From Verrucomicrobiota bacterium (GTDB lineage: Bacteria > Verrucomicrobiota > Verrucomicrobiia > Palsa-1439): 57,903 nt of DNA. The stretch lies in contig VHCW01000020.1 in NCBI GenBank assembly GCA_016871575.1, forward strand, positions 1 through 57,903, given 5' to 3'. Shown one piece after another: positions 44,306-52,789 of this stretch. A program made the position numbers and the translations under genes. The first letter of the stretch is position 1. Every line of letters starts with the position of its first letter. The notes below the pieces were generated by a model. It saw only the letters and a list, made by a program, of their open reading frames with translations, was not told the origin of the DNA and did no database searches.

Positions 44306-44662
44306 TCAGCGTTTCACGCCGTCAATGTGGGTGAACCACACCGGCTTCAGGCCGGCTAGCGGCCCCGTCTTGAGTTTCTCAAGCTCCGCCGCGGGACCAT
44401 GCACCTCGATGCGCGCAAGGTCGGCCACCGCAAACAGCGTCGGCAACAGCGGCCCGACATTCGCGACGTGTTCGTTCACGCCATCGGCACCGAAGTACGC
44501 TTCCCGGCAATAGACGGTGTCGTCGTTGATGGTGAAATCGAAATATGCGCACTTCTTCTCCGTCGAGACCGCTTTCACGATGGCGGGGAGCGCAGCCTTA
44601 AAGGCGTCGAGTTTACCCGGTTTGACTTTGAAGTACGGATGGATGCTGATGACGTTTGACAT
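44306..44662 (-). CDS. Antibiotic-biosynthesis-monooxygenase (ABM)-fold protein
   Basis: A 118-residue dimeric alpha+beta-barrel protein of the ABM/YgiN type: ISIHPYFKVKPGKLDAFK, FDFTINDDTVYCREAYF and the C-terminal HGPAAELEKL. Family members are quinol or heme-degrading monooxygenases, or simple binding proteins. AAAGGAA stands 9 nt before the ATG. It probably starts the operon that continues with the amidohydrolase and the DUF4019 protein. Confidence 0.85.
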   Translation of the reverse strand: MSNVISIHPYFKVKPGKLDAFKAALPAIVKAVSTEKKCAYFDFTINDDTVYCREAYFGADGVNEHVANVGPLLPTLFAVADLARIEVHGPAAELEKLKTGPLAGLKPVWFTHIDGVKR

Positions 44663-44720
44663 GCTGTGGGTTCCTTTCGTGCTGCGTTCTTACTCCGTGA
44701 AACGGCTCGCGGTCAAGCCA

Positions 44721-46010
44721 TCATAGATGCCACGGCTCACGCATCGGACGGGAGAGCATCCGGTTCGCTTCGTCGTCGCCGATGAATCGCTCGCGGTCGG
44801 GATCCCAACGGAGTTTACGACCGAGACGGAGACAGATGTCGCTGATCAGGCAGAGTGTCGTTGAGCGATGCGCGACCTCCGCCGGCGCAATCGTCTCGCG
44901 ACGGCTGCGGACGCATTCGAGAAAGTGAAACGCGTGGTCGTGCGACTCGATCAGGTGAATGTCGTCGGGACGCATCTTCACTCGCAACAGCGATTTTGGC
45001 TCGGCGTCCTCGGACACGGCGTTGCTGAAGGCGAACGACCAGCCTTCGGTTCCCTCGAAACGCGCGCCCACCTCGCGATACATCAGCCCCTGGTCGGTGC
45101 TCTTGAAATGAAGGCGGACGCCGTTGGCATATTTCATCTGCACGTCCCAACTCATCACGGTGTCGCCGTAACCTTCGGCCGGGAATTGGCCGGTGCCTTC
45201 GATCTCCGTTGGCCCCGTGCGGTCAGTGCCGTTGCCCCACTGCGCAATATCCATCGGATGCACGCCGCAGTTGGAAATATACCCGGCGCCGTAATCGCTG
45301 TGCAACGCCCAGCCGCCTTGCGACATTGTCTGCCCGACATGCGGACTGTAGGGCGCGGGACCCAGCCACAGATCGTAATCGAAACCAGGTGGAATCGGCT
45401 GCGGCGCGCGCAACGGCAACGCCCGGCTGCCGCGTTCACAGACCCGAATCGTGTGGATCTTGCCAAGGTAGCCGTTGAGCGCCAACTCGCAGGCATGACG
45501 GAATCCACCAAACGATCGCTGATGCGTTCCATGAAGGAAGATCCGTCCGTAACGCTTCGCCGCGTCCGCCAGCGCCCGGCCTTCGGCGACGGTGACCGAC
45601 AACGGTTTCTCGCAATACACATCCTTGCCGGCTTTCATCGCGGCGATGGATGCCCAGACGTGCCAGTGCTCCGGCGTGGCGATACTGACGGCATCAATGT
45701 CAGGACGCGCGAGAAGTTCACGAAAGTCGGTGTACACCGCGCACTGGTCGCCCATCCCCTGCTTTGCCTTCTCGGCGCGTTCGCGCCAGACATCGCAGAC
45801 GGCGATGCACTCCGACCGGCTGCTGACGATGAATGACGGCATCGTTTTGCTGCCGCGCCCGCCCAGGCCGATGAACCCCATCCCGATCCGTTCCGAAGGC
45901 GGCAGGCTCCCCTCGCGTCCGAGCACCGACGCCCGGACAATCAACGGCGCCGCCAAACCAACCGATGCCCGTTTCAAGAAGTTCCGCCGTGAGATCACGT
46001 TTTGTCGCAT
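44721..46010 (-). CDS. Tat-exported Gfo/Idh/MocA oxidoreductase
   Basis: A 429-residue NAD(P)-binding oxidoreductase. The N-terminal SRRNFLKRASVGLAAPLIV is a twin-arginine signal, as usual for this PVC subgroup. The Rossmann loop GFIGLGGRGSK, the conserved YCEKPLS and the C-terminal alpha/beta domain (NCGVHPMDIAQWG) are present. It likely oxidises or dehydrates a sugar derivative in the periplasm, with cofactor folded in before export. GGAGGA lies 8 nt upstream of the ATG. Confidence 0.9.
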   Translation of the reverse strand: MRQNVISRRNFLKRASVGLAAPLIVRASVLGREGSLPPSERIGMGFIGLGGRGSKTMPSFIVSSRSECIAVCDVWRERAEKAKQGMGDQCAVYTDFRELLARPDIDAVSIATPEHWHVWASIAAMKAGKDVYCEKPLSVTVAEGRALADAAKRYGRIFLHGTHQRSFGGFRHACELALNGYLGKIHTIRVCERGSRALPLRAPQPIPPGFDYDLWLGPAPYSPHVGQTMSQGGWALHSDYGAGYISNCGVHPMDIAQWGNGTDRTGPTEIEGTGQFPAEGYGDTVMSWDVQMKYANGVRLHFKSTDQGLMYREVGARFEGTEGWSFAFSNAVSEDAEPKSLLRVKMRPDDIHLIESHDHAFHFLECVRSRRETIAPAEVAHRSTTLCLISDICLRLGRKLRWDPDRERFIGDDEANRMLSRPMREPWHL

Positions 46011-46094
46011 GTCATCAATCCTCCGCGCGCATTAAACAACCAACGTCACCGCTGGTCAAGCCGCGGCGAGTCGTTTTCCAGTTTTGTTCCGGAC

Positions 46095-46163
46095 AAAGTA
46101 GTCATCACGCTCCGCGTGATAGTGGCAAGGACGGCCCTCACGCGGAGCGTGAGGAGTACTTTT
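46095..46163. repeat. REP/BIME-like two-hairpin element, 69 bp (copy A)
   Basis: Hairpins ATCACGC-tcc-GCGTGAT and CTCACGC-gga-GCGTGAG, with AAAGTA at the left end and TACTTT at the right end. The reverse complement of this element recurs at 53114-53182 with only the central 15 or so bases changed. Confidence 0.88.
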
Positions 46164-46169
46164 GTGCGG

Positions 46170-46523
46170 CTACCACCGTTTCAAGGCATTGACCAACTCA
46201 TCGAGCTTGTTGGCGATGGGCTGCATCGCGCACTGCGTCGGCGGACCTGTTCGCCTGTCAGCGGCGGTGTCAAGTACGGGGAAAAGAAGAATCGCTGGCC
46301 GTCCGTTAGAGGGCGCTTGAAGGGGGCCGTAACCGATAAAGGCGATTCCAAGCTGTTGCGTGTGCCATAACCGAAACCACAGTACCCACGCCAGCCACGT
46401 CGCCACGGCCAACGATTCAAAAAACCATGCTACCGCTTACAACAATCACCGCAAGAAGGTCAAGAGTAGGAAAGAGTAGGAATAGAAGGATGGAGATACC
46501 GACCAGCGCAATCCCGTCGGCGG
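46170..46523 (-). pseudogene. Small membrane ORF interrupted by a frameshift at a T6 run
   Basis: On the minus strand a frame reading GIALVGISILLFLLFPTL, then DLLAVIVVSGSMVF, ends at TGA (46419-46417). That stop lies in a run of six T (GGTTTTTTGA). Skipping one T continues as ESLAVATWLAWVLWFRLWH and further to 46170, giving one coherent two-helix protein. Upstream the frame runs into the CAGGTT repeat at 46524-46590, so the original start is unclear. No family is recognised. A sequencing error, a decayed gene or a +1 shift are all possible. Confidence 0.4.
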
Positions 46524-46590
46524 AATGTGGGGCAGGTTTGTAACCTGCCTGCTTCTCAGGGAAGAGCAGGTTGCAAACCTGCTCCACATT
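46524..46590. repeat. CAGGTT double-palindrome repeat
   Basis: Bounded by AATGTGG and CCACATT. Inside are GGCAGGTTTGTAACCTGCC and AGCAGGTTGCAAACCTGCT. One palindrome of the same type is at 11183-11206. The translated form of this element appears as a VEQVCNLL / AGYKPAP peptide in the overlapping spurious ORF. Confidence 0.85.
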
Positions 46591-46775
46591 GAGCGGTTGC
46601 GACAACAGTCTTTTTTGATGCCTTCGCCATGTCGGTGCCGTGTAGCGGGAAGGCTTTTTGATGACAATCCTTCGTTTCGGGCCTGCCGGGGCGGTTTTGG
46701 CCTCAAACCAGCCTAACCTGCTGCCATTCTGACCGTTAGACTGGCCAGGGGAGCGGTAAAACACGCTAAGATAAT

Positions 46776-46985
46776 CGTTATCGCGGTCAGTATAACGGTT
46801 ATATCGGTCAATATAACGGTTATCGCGGCCAGTCCGAAGGTTGTATCGGTCAGTCCGAAGGTTATCGCGGCCTGTCCAAAGGTTGTATCGGCCAGTCTAA
46901 CGGTTATCGCGGCCAGTCCGAAGGTTGTATCGGTCAGTCCGAAGGTTATCGCGGCCAGTCTAACGGTTCTCTTGGCCAGTGTAAT
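46776..46985. repeat. 21-bp minisatellite, ten copies
   Basis: Ten head-to-tail units of exactly 21 bp with consensus GGTTATCGCGGCCAGTCCGAA, alternating ATCGCGG and GTATCGG forms so that the true period is 42 bp. Because 21 is divisible by 3, frames stay open on both strands: the minus strand encodes heptads such as AAITFGL/TDTTFGL, the plus strand GQYNGYI/GQSEGCI without a start codon. An inverted partial copy (GACCGTTAGACTGGCC) flanks the left side at about 46727-46744. Confidence 0.9.
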
Positions 46986-47214
46986 GGTTTCCTTGTTCAA
47001 GGAAATGCCGGGAGCCATCAAGATTATCGTCAGACTGGCCCGTTCCGGGGTTATCTCAATGAAGATTTCGCCGGTACTGGCCAATATAATCGTCGGACGA
47101 TCACGGTTGACGCCGGTCGCAAATAAGTTCTTGCCCCTCGTCTGGGCGACTCGGCTTGGGGCGTCATGTTCCGGTGATGTTCCAGTTAGGTCGCTTGTGA
47201 TACAATCAATCGAA

Positions 47215-47334
47215 ATGAAAAATGTGGCCGCCGATCCGGCCTATGCCGACGCACTGAAGCAGCATCGGCAATTCATGCGGGAATGGGTGGAAGCCAATCA
47301 CGACCGGATTGCGTCCACCTATCTGGTGAAGTAA
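47215..47334 (+). pseudogene. Sulfatase C-terminal remnant
   Basis: The 39-codon frame from ATG 47215 reads MKNVAADPAYADALKQHRQF then MREWVEANHD, which matches the extreme C-terminus of PVC sulfatases (the segment after the usual DPGE-type motif). Nothing sulfatase-like precedes it, so the other ~450 residues have been lost. TACAAT at 47201-47206 gives it a fortuitous promoter-like upstream sequence. It ends 18 bp before the ceramidase-like gene, consistent with a former sulfatase-ceramidase gene pair. Confidence 0.5.
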
Positions 47335-47352
47335 TCTACTGGCAATCAACCT

Positions 47353-48318
47353 ATGAAGACCTTGACTATCGTTCTTTTGCTGGCAGTTGTTTCGGTGGTT
47401 TCAGCGGCGGACTCCTGGCGGTTCCGCGCCGGGGCTGCGCGCGGCGACATCACCCCATTCGTCGGCGGCAACATCGTCGGCGGCTTCAATCCGTTCCCGT
47501 CGAAACATATCCACGACCCGTTGTACGCGCGATGTCTCGTGCTCGACAACGGCGAAACGCGGCTGGCGTTTGTCGTCTGCGACCTGATTGGTTTGTCGCA
47601 TTTTCTCTGCGACGAAGTGCGGCGCGTGGTGGAAGAGGAAACCAAGCTGCCGGCCGGCAATATCCTGATCAGCGGCACGCACACGCACTCGGCCTGCAGC
47701 GCGCTCGGCGACCGTTTCGCCACCGAGCCAGACCTGGACGATTATCAGAAGTTTGTGGCCCGACGCATCGCGGACGTGGCGCGTTGTGCCATCAACAATC
47801 TCGCCCCGGCCCGCATCGGCTGGGCAGTCGGCTCCGAGCCGCGCCACGTGTTCAACCGCCGCTGGTTCATGAAACCGGGGACCGTCCCGCCCAATCCATT
47901 TGGCGGCACGAATGACTTGGTGAAGATGAACCCGTCGCGCGCCAGCAAGGACCTCGTCAAGCCCGCCGGACCGACCGACCCGGAAATCTGCCTCATTGCC
48001 GTGCAGTCACCCGAAGGTCGCCCCATCGCGTTGCTGGCGAATTATTCGCTGCACTACGTCGGCGGTCCCGGACCCGCGCACATCTCGGCGGACTACTTCG
48101 GGATGTTCTGCGACCGGATGCAGCAATTGCTGGGCGCGGACCGTCAGGATCCGCCGTTCGTCGTGTCGCTCGCTCACGGGTATTTCGGTTATCTGCCGAC
48201 CGTCGAGCAACACCAACTCGGCGGTTACGAGACGTGGCTCGGCACCAACCGGCTCGAAATCGAAGCGGCGCCAAAGATCGTCAAAACCCTGCTGGGCATG
48301 TTGGAGCAACTGAAATGA
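47353..48318 (+). CDS. Neutral/alkaline ceramidase-like protein, internally deleted
   Basis: A 321-residue exported protein (signal peptide MKTLTIVLLLAVVSVVSA). The N-terminal part is a good neutral-ceramidase-type domain: AARGDITPFVG, LVLDNGETRLAFVVCDLIG, ISGTHTHSACS, and NYSLHYVGG with ISADYFGMF, holding metal ligands HTH and H. At about residue 268 the frame jumps from DRQDPPFV straight into VSLAHGYFGYLP, which in intact homologues lies about 130 residues further on. The central SNGTSGD-type region is absent although the frame is kept. Probably an in-frame deletion, and probably inactive. Confidence 0.7.
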   Translation: MKTLTIVLLLAVVSVVSAADSWRFRAGAARGDITPFVGGNIVGGFNPFPSKHIHDPLYARCLVLDNGETRLAFVVCDLIGLSHFLCDEVRRVVEEETKLPAGNILISGTHTHSACSALGDRFATEPDLDDYQKFVARRIADVARCAINNLAPARIGWAVGSEPRHVFNRRWFMKPGTVPPNPFGGTNDLVKMNPSRASKDLVKPAGPTDPEICLIAVQSPEGRPIALLANYSLHYVGGPGPAHISADYFGMFCDRMQQLLGADRQDPPFVVSLAHGYFGYLPTVEQHQLGGYETWLGTNRLEIEAAPKIVKTLLGMLEQLK

Positions 48319-48331
48319 ACCGCGTCGCCGC

Positions 48332-49384
48332 TTACCGGCGGCGCTGGCTCTGCGGGTCGGTTTTGCGCACAAATTTCTGGACGCGCCGGCCGATGATGTC
48401 GCTGCAATAGAGATTGCCTTTCGAGTCCTCCGCGATGCCGTGGAGCCAATTCAACAGACCGGGTTTCTCCTCGCCATCGGCGGCCTTTGGGAACGCCCAA
48501 AGCTGAAGCACCTTGCCGCTGCCGTTGAACCGCACCACCATCTGGTCCTTGGGCGGACAACCCACCGGCGCGGTGGGATATTTCGGGTCGAAACCCCAGA
48601 TCATCGGCGATGAGCCGGTGACCAGAATCTCATTGTTCGGCGTCAACCACAACGCCCACGGCACCAGCACATCGTTCCAGACATCCAACAGCCGGCCGCG
48701 CCGGTCGAAGACCTGGATGCGGATATTGTTGCGGTCGGCCACGTAAAGACGGCCTTGCGCGTCGCACACAATCGAGTGCGGCAAACTGAACTGCCCCGGC
48801 GCGACGCCGAGGCTGCCCCACTCGCGAATGAACCGGCCGTTCTTGTCGAAGTGCACCACCCGCGCGTTGCCGTAACCGTCCGTCACGTAAATGTCGCCAT
48901 TCGACGCAAACGCCATGTCGGTCGGCTTGTAGAAATGGGTCGCGTCGCATCCCGGCGCGTTGGGCGTGCCCAGGGTCATCAGCACACGCCCGTCTTCCGG
49001 CGAGCGCTTGGTAATCGTGTGCAGCCCGGCGTCCGCCAGCCACACGTTGCCGGTGCGGTCAATCCGAATGAAATGCGGCGACGAATTCGTGGCTGGGGCA
49101 GGCCAGCCTTTCAGGTATCGTCCATCCGGCGCATAGACCTGCACGGCCACGTTGGTGCGGGTGTAAATCCAGACGTTGTCGTCTCGGTCAAGCGCCACGC
49201 CGGGGATGTGCCCCCAACCGATATCCGCGGGGCGCTGCGGCCAGGTGGGGTCCACTTCGTACCACGTGGCCACGTTGACGCGGGGATAGTTGACAGCAGG
49301 CGGAGTCGTGTAGATTTTCGATTGCGCGCAAACGACCGAAGCCACGCTGAGACAGGCCAGAAGGGTGACGGCGAGTTGTTTCAT
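48332..49384 (-). CDS. Exported NHL-repeat beta-propeller protein
   Basis: A 350-residue exported protein (signal peptide MKQLAVTLLACLSVASVVCA). At least five NHL-type blades are visible, each with a G/D-x-hydrophobic-hydrophobic-V-A/T-D pattern: PGVALDRDDNVWIY, FIRIDRTGNVWLADAG, DMAFASNGDIYVTDGYGNARV, SIVCDAQGRLYVADRNNIRI and GIAEDSKGNLYCSDIIGRRV. Some relatives are peptidyl-hydroxyglycine lyases; others only bind partners. No substrate can be assigned. Confidence 0.85.
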   Translation of the reverse strand: MKQLAVTLLACLSVASVVCAQSKIYTTPPAVNYPRVNVATWYEVDPTWPQRPADIGWGHIPGVALDRDDNVWIYTRTNVAVQVYAPDGRYLKGWPAPATNSSPHFIRIDRTGNVWLADAGLHTITKRSPEDGRVLMTLGTPNAPGCDATHFYKPTDMAFASNGDIYVTDGYGNARVVHFDKNGRFIREWGSLGVAPGQFSLPHSIVCDAQGRLYVADRNNIRIQVFDRRGRLLDVWNDVLVPWALWLTPNNEILVTGSSPMIWGFDPKYPTAPVGCPPKDQMVVRFNGSGKVLQLWAFPKAADGEEKPGLLNWLHGIAEDSKGNLYCSDIIGRRVQKFVRKTDPQSQRRR

Positions 49385-49447
49385 GCGCGCACCATTTCAC
49401 GAGTTGCCAGTGACGGCAAGTTGAAAAACCGCCGAAGATCGAGCGAC

Positions 49448-50194
49448 TCAATGCATGGCCAGGCCGCCGCTGACATCCACGGTCGCGCCGGTCATGTAAC
49501 TCGACCGCTCCGACGCCAGAAACACCACCACGTTCGCCACTTCCTCCAGCGCGGCGATCCGGCGAAGCGGCACGCGGCCTTCAAACTTTTCCCGGTTCGC
49601 ATCAATGAACGGAGCCAGCATCTCGGTGTACATGAACCCCGGAGCGACGCAGTTCACGCAGATTCCCTTCGGGGCGAGTTCACGGGCGAGCGAAACGGTG
49701 AACGCGATGATCGCGCCTTTGCTGGCGTCGTACGCCGCCTTGCCGGACTGCGAGCCGCGAAATGCCGCCTGCGATGAGATGTTCACGATGCGTCCGGTCC
49801 GGTTCGTTTTCTCGAGTCGCCGCACCAACTCGCGGCTGCACAGGAAGGTTCCCGTCATGTTGACCTGAAACGCACGGTTCCAGTCCGCCTCGCTCAATTC
49901 CGTGATCGGGCTGACCGGACAAACCGCGGCGTTGTTGACCAACACGTCCACGGCGCCCACCTGATCGAACATGCGCGCGACATCCGACTCGACCGCGATG
50001 TCGCCGGGCACGGCCACGGCTTCGCCGCCTTTCGCGCGGATTTCGTTTGCCAGCGCCTCGGCCTTTTCGGGGTTGCGATGATAATTCACGCCAACCGTTG
50101 CGCCCTCCGCGGCCAAGCCAAGACAGATCGCCTTGCCCAGCCCATGCGAGCCGCCGGTGACCAGCGCCACTGTTTGTTTCAATTGCAAGTCCAT
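49448..50194 (-). CDS. Short-chain dehydrogenase/reductase (FabG-like)
   Basis: A 248-residue classical SDR. Cofactor loop VTGGSHGLGKAI, NNAA motif (VLVNNAAV), catalytic Ser in VNISSQAAF, YDASK as the YXXXK pair, and C-terminal DVSGGLAMH. Start 50194 is chosen because AGAGGAA precedes it at 8 nt. It may be a 3-oxoacyl-ACP or sugar reductase; neighbours give no clue. Confidence 0.9.
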   Translation of the reverse strand: MDLQLKQTVALVTGGSHGLGKAICLGLAAEGATVGVNYHRNPEKAEALANEIRAKGGEAVAVPGDIAVESDVARMFDQVGAVDVLVNNAAVCPVSPITELSEADWNRAFQVNMTGTFLCSRELVRRLEKTNRTGRIVNISSQAAFRGSQSGKAAYDASKGAIIAFTVSLARELAPKGICVNCVAPGFMYTEMLAPFIDANREKFEGRVPLRRIAALEEVANVVVFLASERSSYMTGATVDVSGGLAMH

Positions 50195-50240
50195 GTTGTT
50201 GTTTCCTCTTGGACGCGCATTCAACCACAGAGTCGCGCTC

Positions 50241-50269
50241 CTGACAACTCCCGCGCCTCGTGCTACAGT
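50241..50269 (+). promoter_or_regulatory. Promoter of the conserved-unknown gene, leaderless
   Basis: CTGACA (50241-50246), 17 nt, TACAGT (50264-50269), 10 nt to ATG 50280. No Shine-Dalgarno sequence between. Confidence 0.65.
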
Positions 50270-50279
50270 GCGCGTCGCA

Positions 50280-51575
50280 ATGAACGAACGGACCGCAGCC
50301 GAACGAGCGCAGTATGTGCGCGACCAACTTCCGCCGAACGGATTATTTGCCGGGATGACCTGGCGGATCGCCCCGCATCCCTTTCCGCTCCCCCCTGCCC
50401 TCGTCGCCGAACTGGAGCGTCTCGGCCCGCAGTTGCTCGCGTTCTATCGCGCCTGCAACACGCTGTACCGGCACAGCGTGGCCGGCAAACAACCGCGCTG
50501 GGTGGCCGATTATCTCGACGCCGGCAAACCGTCGGAGTTGATTGCACTGTCGCAATCCGACCAGTTCAAAAGCGCGTTGCCGCGCGTCATCCGTCCGGAT
50601 GTAATTTTGAGCGATGACGGTTTCTTTGTTTCCGAACTCGACAGCGTGCCCGGCGGCATCGGCTTGACCGGCTGGCTGGGCAAGACCTACGGCGAACTCG
50701 GCGATGAGATCGTGGGGGGAGCGCATGGGATGATGGAAGGGTTCGCGACGATTCTCGGTGACCGCGGAGTGGTGGTGGCAAGCGAGGAGGCGGCGACGTA
50801 TCGGCCGGAGATGGAATGGTTGGGCGCGCAGTGCGGATTTCGGGTGATGCGCCCGGAGGAGATGGACAAGCGGGACGCTTGCCCCTCGATTTACCGGTTC
50901 TTCGAGTTGTTTGACTTGGCGAATGTGCCGAATGCGTGGGAGATCATCAGCGGCAACGTGACGCCGCCGCCCAAGCCGCAGTTGGAGGAGAAGCTGTTGT
51001 TTGCGTTTCTCTGGCAGCCGCAGTTGGAGGCGTTTTGGCGCGAGCATCTCGGTGCGACGACGCTGGCGTATCTGCGAAAGATTTTCCCGCGCACGTGGAT
51101 TGTGGACGCGACCCCGCTGCCCCCGCACGCGGTCATTCCCGAATTGGGCATCCATGATTGGCGGGAAATGGCGCGGTTCTCACAAAAGCAACGAGAACTG
51201 GTGCTGAAGCTTTCCGGGTTCCACGAGCACGCATGGGGGGCGCGCAGCGTCCACGTCGGGCACGACCTCTCCGCCGGCGAATGGGCGGCGGCGATTGAAC
51301 GGGCGCTCGCTTCCTTTCCTGAACACCCGTTCATCTTGCAGCGTTTTGGCAAGTCAACGACGATTGAAACAACTTGGTTTGATTTCCAGGCGAAAGACGC
51401 GCGCCCCATGAATGGCCGGGTGCGGTTGTGCCCGTACTACTTCGTCACCGGCGGTGCGACGCGATTGGGCGGCGTGCTGGCGACTGTCTGCCCCGCCAAC
51501 AAGAAAATCCTGCACGGCATGACCGATGCGATCATGGTTCCATGTTGCTTGCAGTCCGATGAAACACCCGTATAA
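50280..51575 (+). CDS. Conserved protein of unknown function (possible ATP-grasp-like enzyme)
   Basis: A 431-residue cytoplasmic protein. I do not recognise a named family. Strongly patterned blocks suggest an enzyme: VIRPDVILSDDGFFVSELDS then VPGGIGLTGWLGKTYGE, VVVASEEAATYRPEMEWL, PPPKPQLEEKLLFAFLW, FSQKQRELVLKLSGFHEHAWG, and a C-terminal NGRVRLCPYYFV followed by ATVCPANKKILHGM. The alternation of a Glu/Asp-Ser loop, lysines and a late Arg/Asn block recalls ATP-grasp or glutathionylspermidine-synthase-like ligases, but this is a guess. The stop overlaps the TATAAT box of the following mscS gene. Confidence 0.75.
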   Translation: MNERTAAERAQYVRDQLPPNGLFAGMTWRIAPHPFPLPPALVAELERLGPQLLAFYRACNTLYRHSVAGKQPRWVADYLDAGKPSELIALSQSDQFKSALPRVIRPDVILSDDGFFVSELDSVPGGIGLTGWLGKTYGELGDEIVGGAHGMMEGFATILGDRGVVVASEEAATYRPEMEWLGAQCGFRVMRPEEMDKRDACPSIYRFFELFDLANVPNAWEIISGNVTPPPKPQLEEKLLFAFLWQPQLEAFWREHLGATTLAYLRKIFPRTWIVDATPLPPHAVIPELGIHDWREMARFSQKQRELVLKLSGFHEHAWGARSVHVGHDLSAGEWAAAIERALASFPEHPFILQRFGKSTTIETTWFDFQAKDARPMNGRVRLCPYYFVTGGATRLGGVLATVCPANKKILHGMTDAIMVPCCLQSDETPV

Positions 51576-51598
51576 TTTCGCGCCGTAAGGAATAGATC

Positions 51599-52747
51599 AT
51601 GATTTCTTTTTTGATTGCCGCCGCAACTGGGACAACCTCGCTGTCGCCGAAGCCGTGGTGGACGGAACCGGGGTTTGGCCTGAACCGCATCGAGGCGCTC
51701 ACCACGCAGATTGCCGGCCGGCCGTTGTGGCAGTACGCGGCCACCGTGCTTTGGATTGTACTGGCGTTCATGCTGGCCATCCTGGCCGATTATGTGATGA
51801 CGCGCTGGGTGAAACGAATCACCGCAAAGACTGAGACAGACATTGATGACAAACTGCTGGACATCTCGCATCGGCCATTGAAAGTCGTCGTGTTGTTGGT
51901 GGTTCTCAAAGCTGGCTTGAAGGTGTTCGACTGGCCTGCGCTATTGGCAAAAGGGCTGGACATCCTTTTCGCCGTCGGCATGGCGATAGCGGCCGTCTAT
52001 GTGGCGTTCCGCCTGGTGGATTTCTTTGTCGCATGGCTGGAAACGAAATTTTTCAGCGGCGATGCCCAGTTGGCGCGGATGATGTTGCCGATCATGAGCC
52101 GCACGTTGAAGGGGTTTGTGGTCATCAGCGGCGCATTGACGGTTGCCCAATACTTGAACATTCCTGTCACCAGCGTCATCGCCGGTCTCGGCGTCGGCGG
52201 CATCGCTGTCGCGTTGGCGGCGCAGAACACGCTCGCCAACGTATTCGGCTCCATTACGATTCTGACCGACCGCCCTTTCCGGGTCGGCGACCGTGTCCAG
52301 ATTGACAAGTACGACGGCGTTGTCGAAACCATCGGCCTGCGCAGCACCCGCTTGCGCACCTTGGAAGGGCATCTGGTGGTCCTCCCGAACAAGACGGTTG
52401 CCGATTCGGGCATCAACAACATCTCCATGCGCCCCAACATCCGCGAAACCTTCAGCCTGAGCCTCACCTACAACACTCCGGCCGAGAAGGTGCAGGAAGC
52501 CGTCAACATCTTGAAGGAAATTTTTGCCGCCCACCCGATGACCCATGATGTCATTGTGTTCTGGAAAACGTACGCCGCCGCCTCGCTGGACATCTTCATT
52601 GTCTATTGGTGCAGGACGACAGATTATCGCTTGTTCACCAGATCGCTGGAGGAAATCAATTTGGAGATCAAACGGCGGTTCGACGCGGCGGGATTGGAGT
52701 TCGCGTTCCCGACGCAGACAATCCATCTACGTCAGGAGAAGGCTTGA
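51599..52747 (+). CDS. MscS-family small-conductance mechanosensitive channel
   Basis: A 382-residue inner-membrane channel that opens under hypo-osmotic stress. There are about five transmembrane helices; the pore helix block is VTSVIAGLGVGGIAVALAAQ and NTLANVFGSITILTDRPFRVG, followed by the cytoplasmic beta domain (GDRVQIDKYDGVVETIGLRS, VVLPNKTVADSGINN) and the C-terminal cage. One more helix pair than E. coli MscS at the N-terminus. TATAAT at 51571-51576 and TAAGGA 7 nt before the ATG control it. Confidence 0.93.
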   Translation: MISFLIAAATGTTSLSPKPWWTEPGFGLNRIEALTTQIAGRPLWQYAATVLWIVLAFMLAILADYVMTRWVKRITAKTETDIDDKLLDISHRPLKVVVLLVVLKAGLKVFDWPALLAKGLDILFAVGMAIAAVYVAFRLVDFFVAWLETKFFSGDAQLARMMLPIMSRTLKGFVVISGALTVAQYLNIPVTSVIAGLGVGGIAVALAAQNTLANVFGSITILTDRPFRVGDRVQIDKYDGVVETIGLRSTRLRTLEGHLVVLPNKTVADSGINNISMRPNIRETFSLSLTYNTPAEKVQEAVNILKEIFAAHPMTHDVIVFWKTYAAASLDIFIVYWCRTTDYRLFTRSLEEINLEIKRRFDAAGLEFAFPTQTIHLRQEKA

Positions 52748-52789
52748 CGCTCATCGGGACTTCGGTCAGATTGTCGGCGTACCTGTGAC

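Noticed and set aside
46776-46985. CRISPR or riboswitch interpretation of the 21-bp repeats
   Set aside because: Direct abutting copies with no spacers and no hairpin ahead of a gene start; a minisatellite explains it.
46713-47084. 123-residue minus-strand heptad-repeat ORF as a real gene
   Set aside because: Open mainly because 21 is divisible by three; no Shine-Dalgarno or promoter seen and the opposite strand is equally open.
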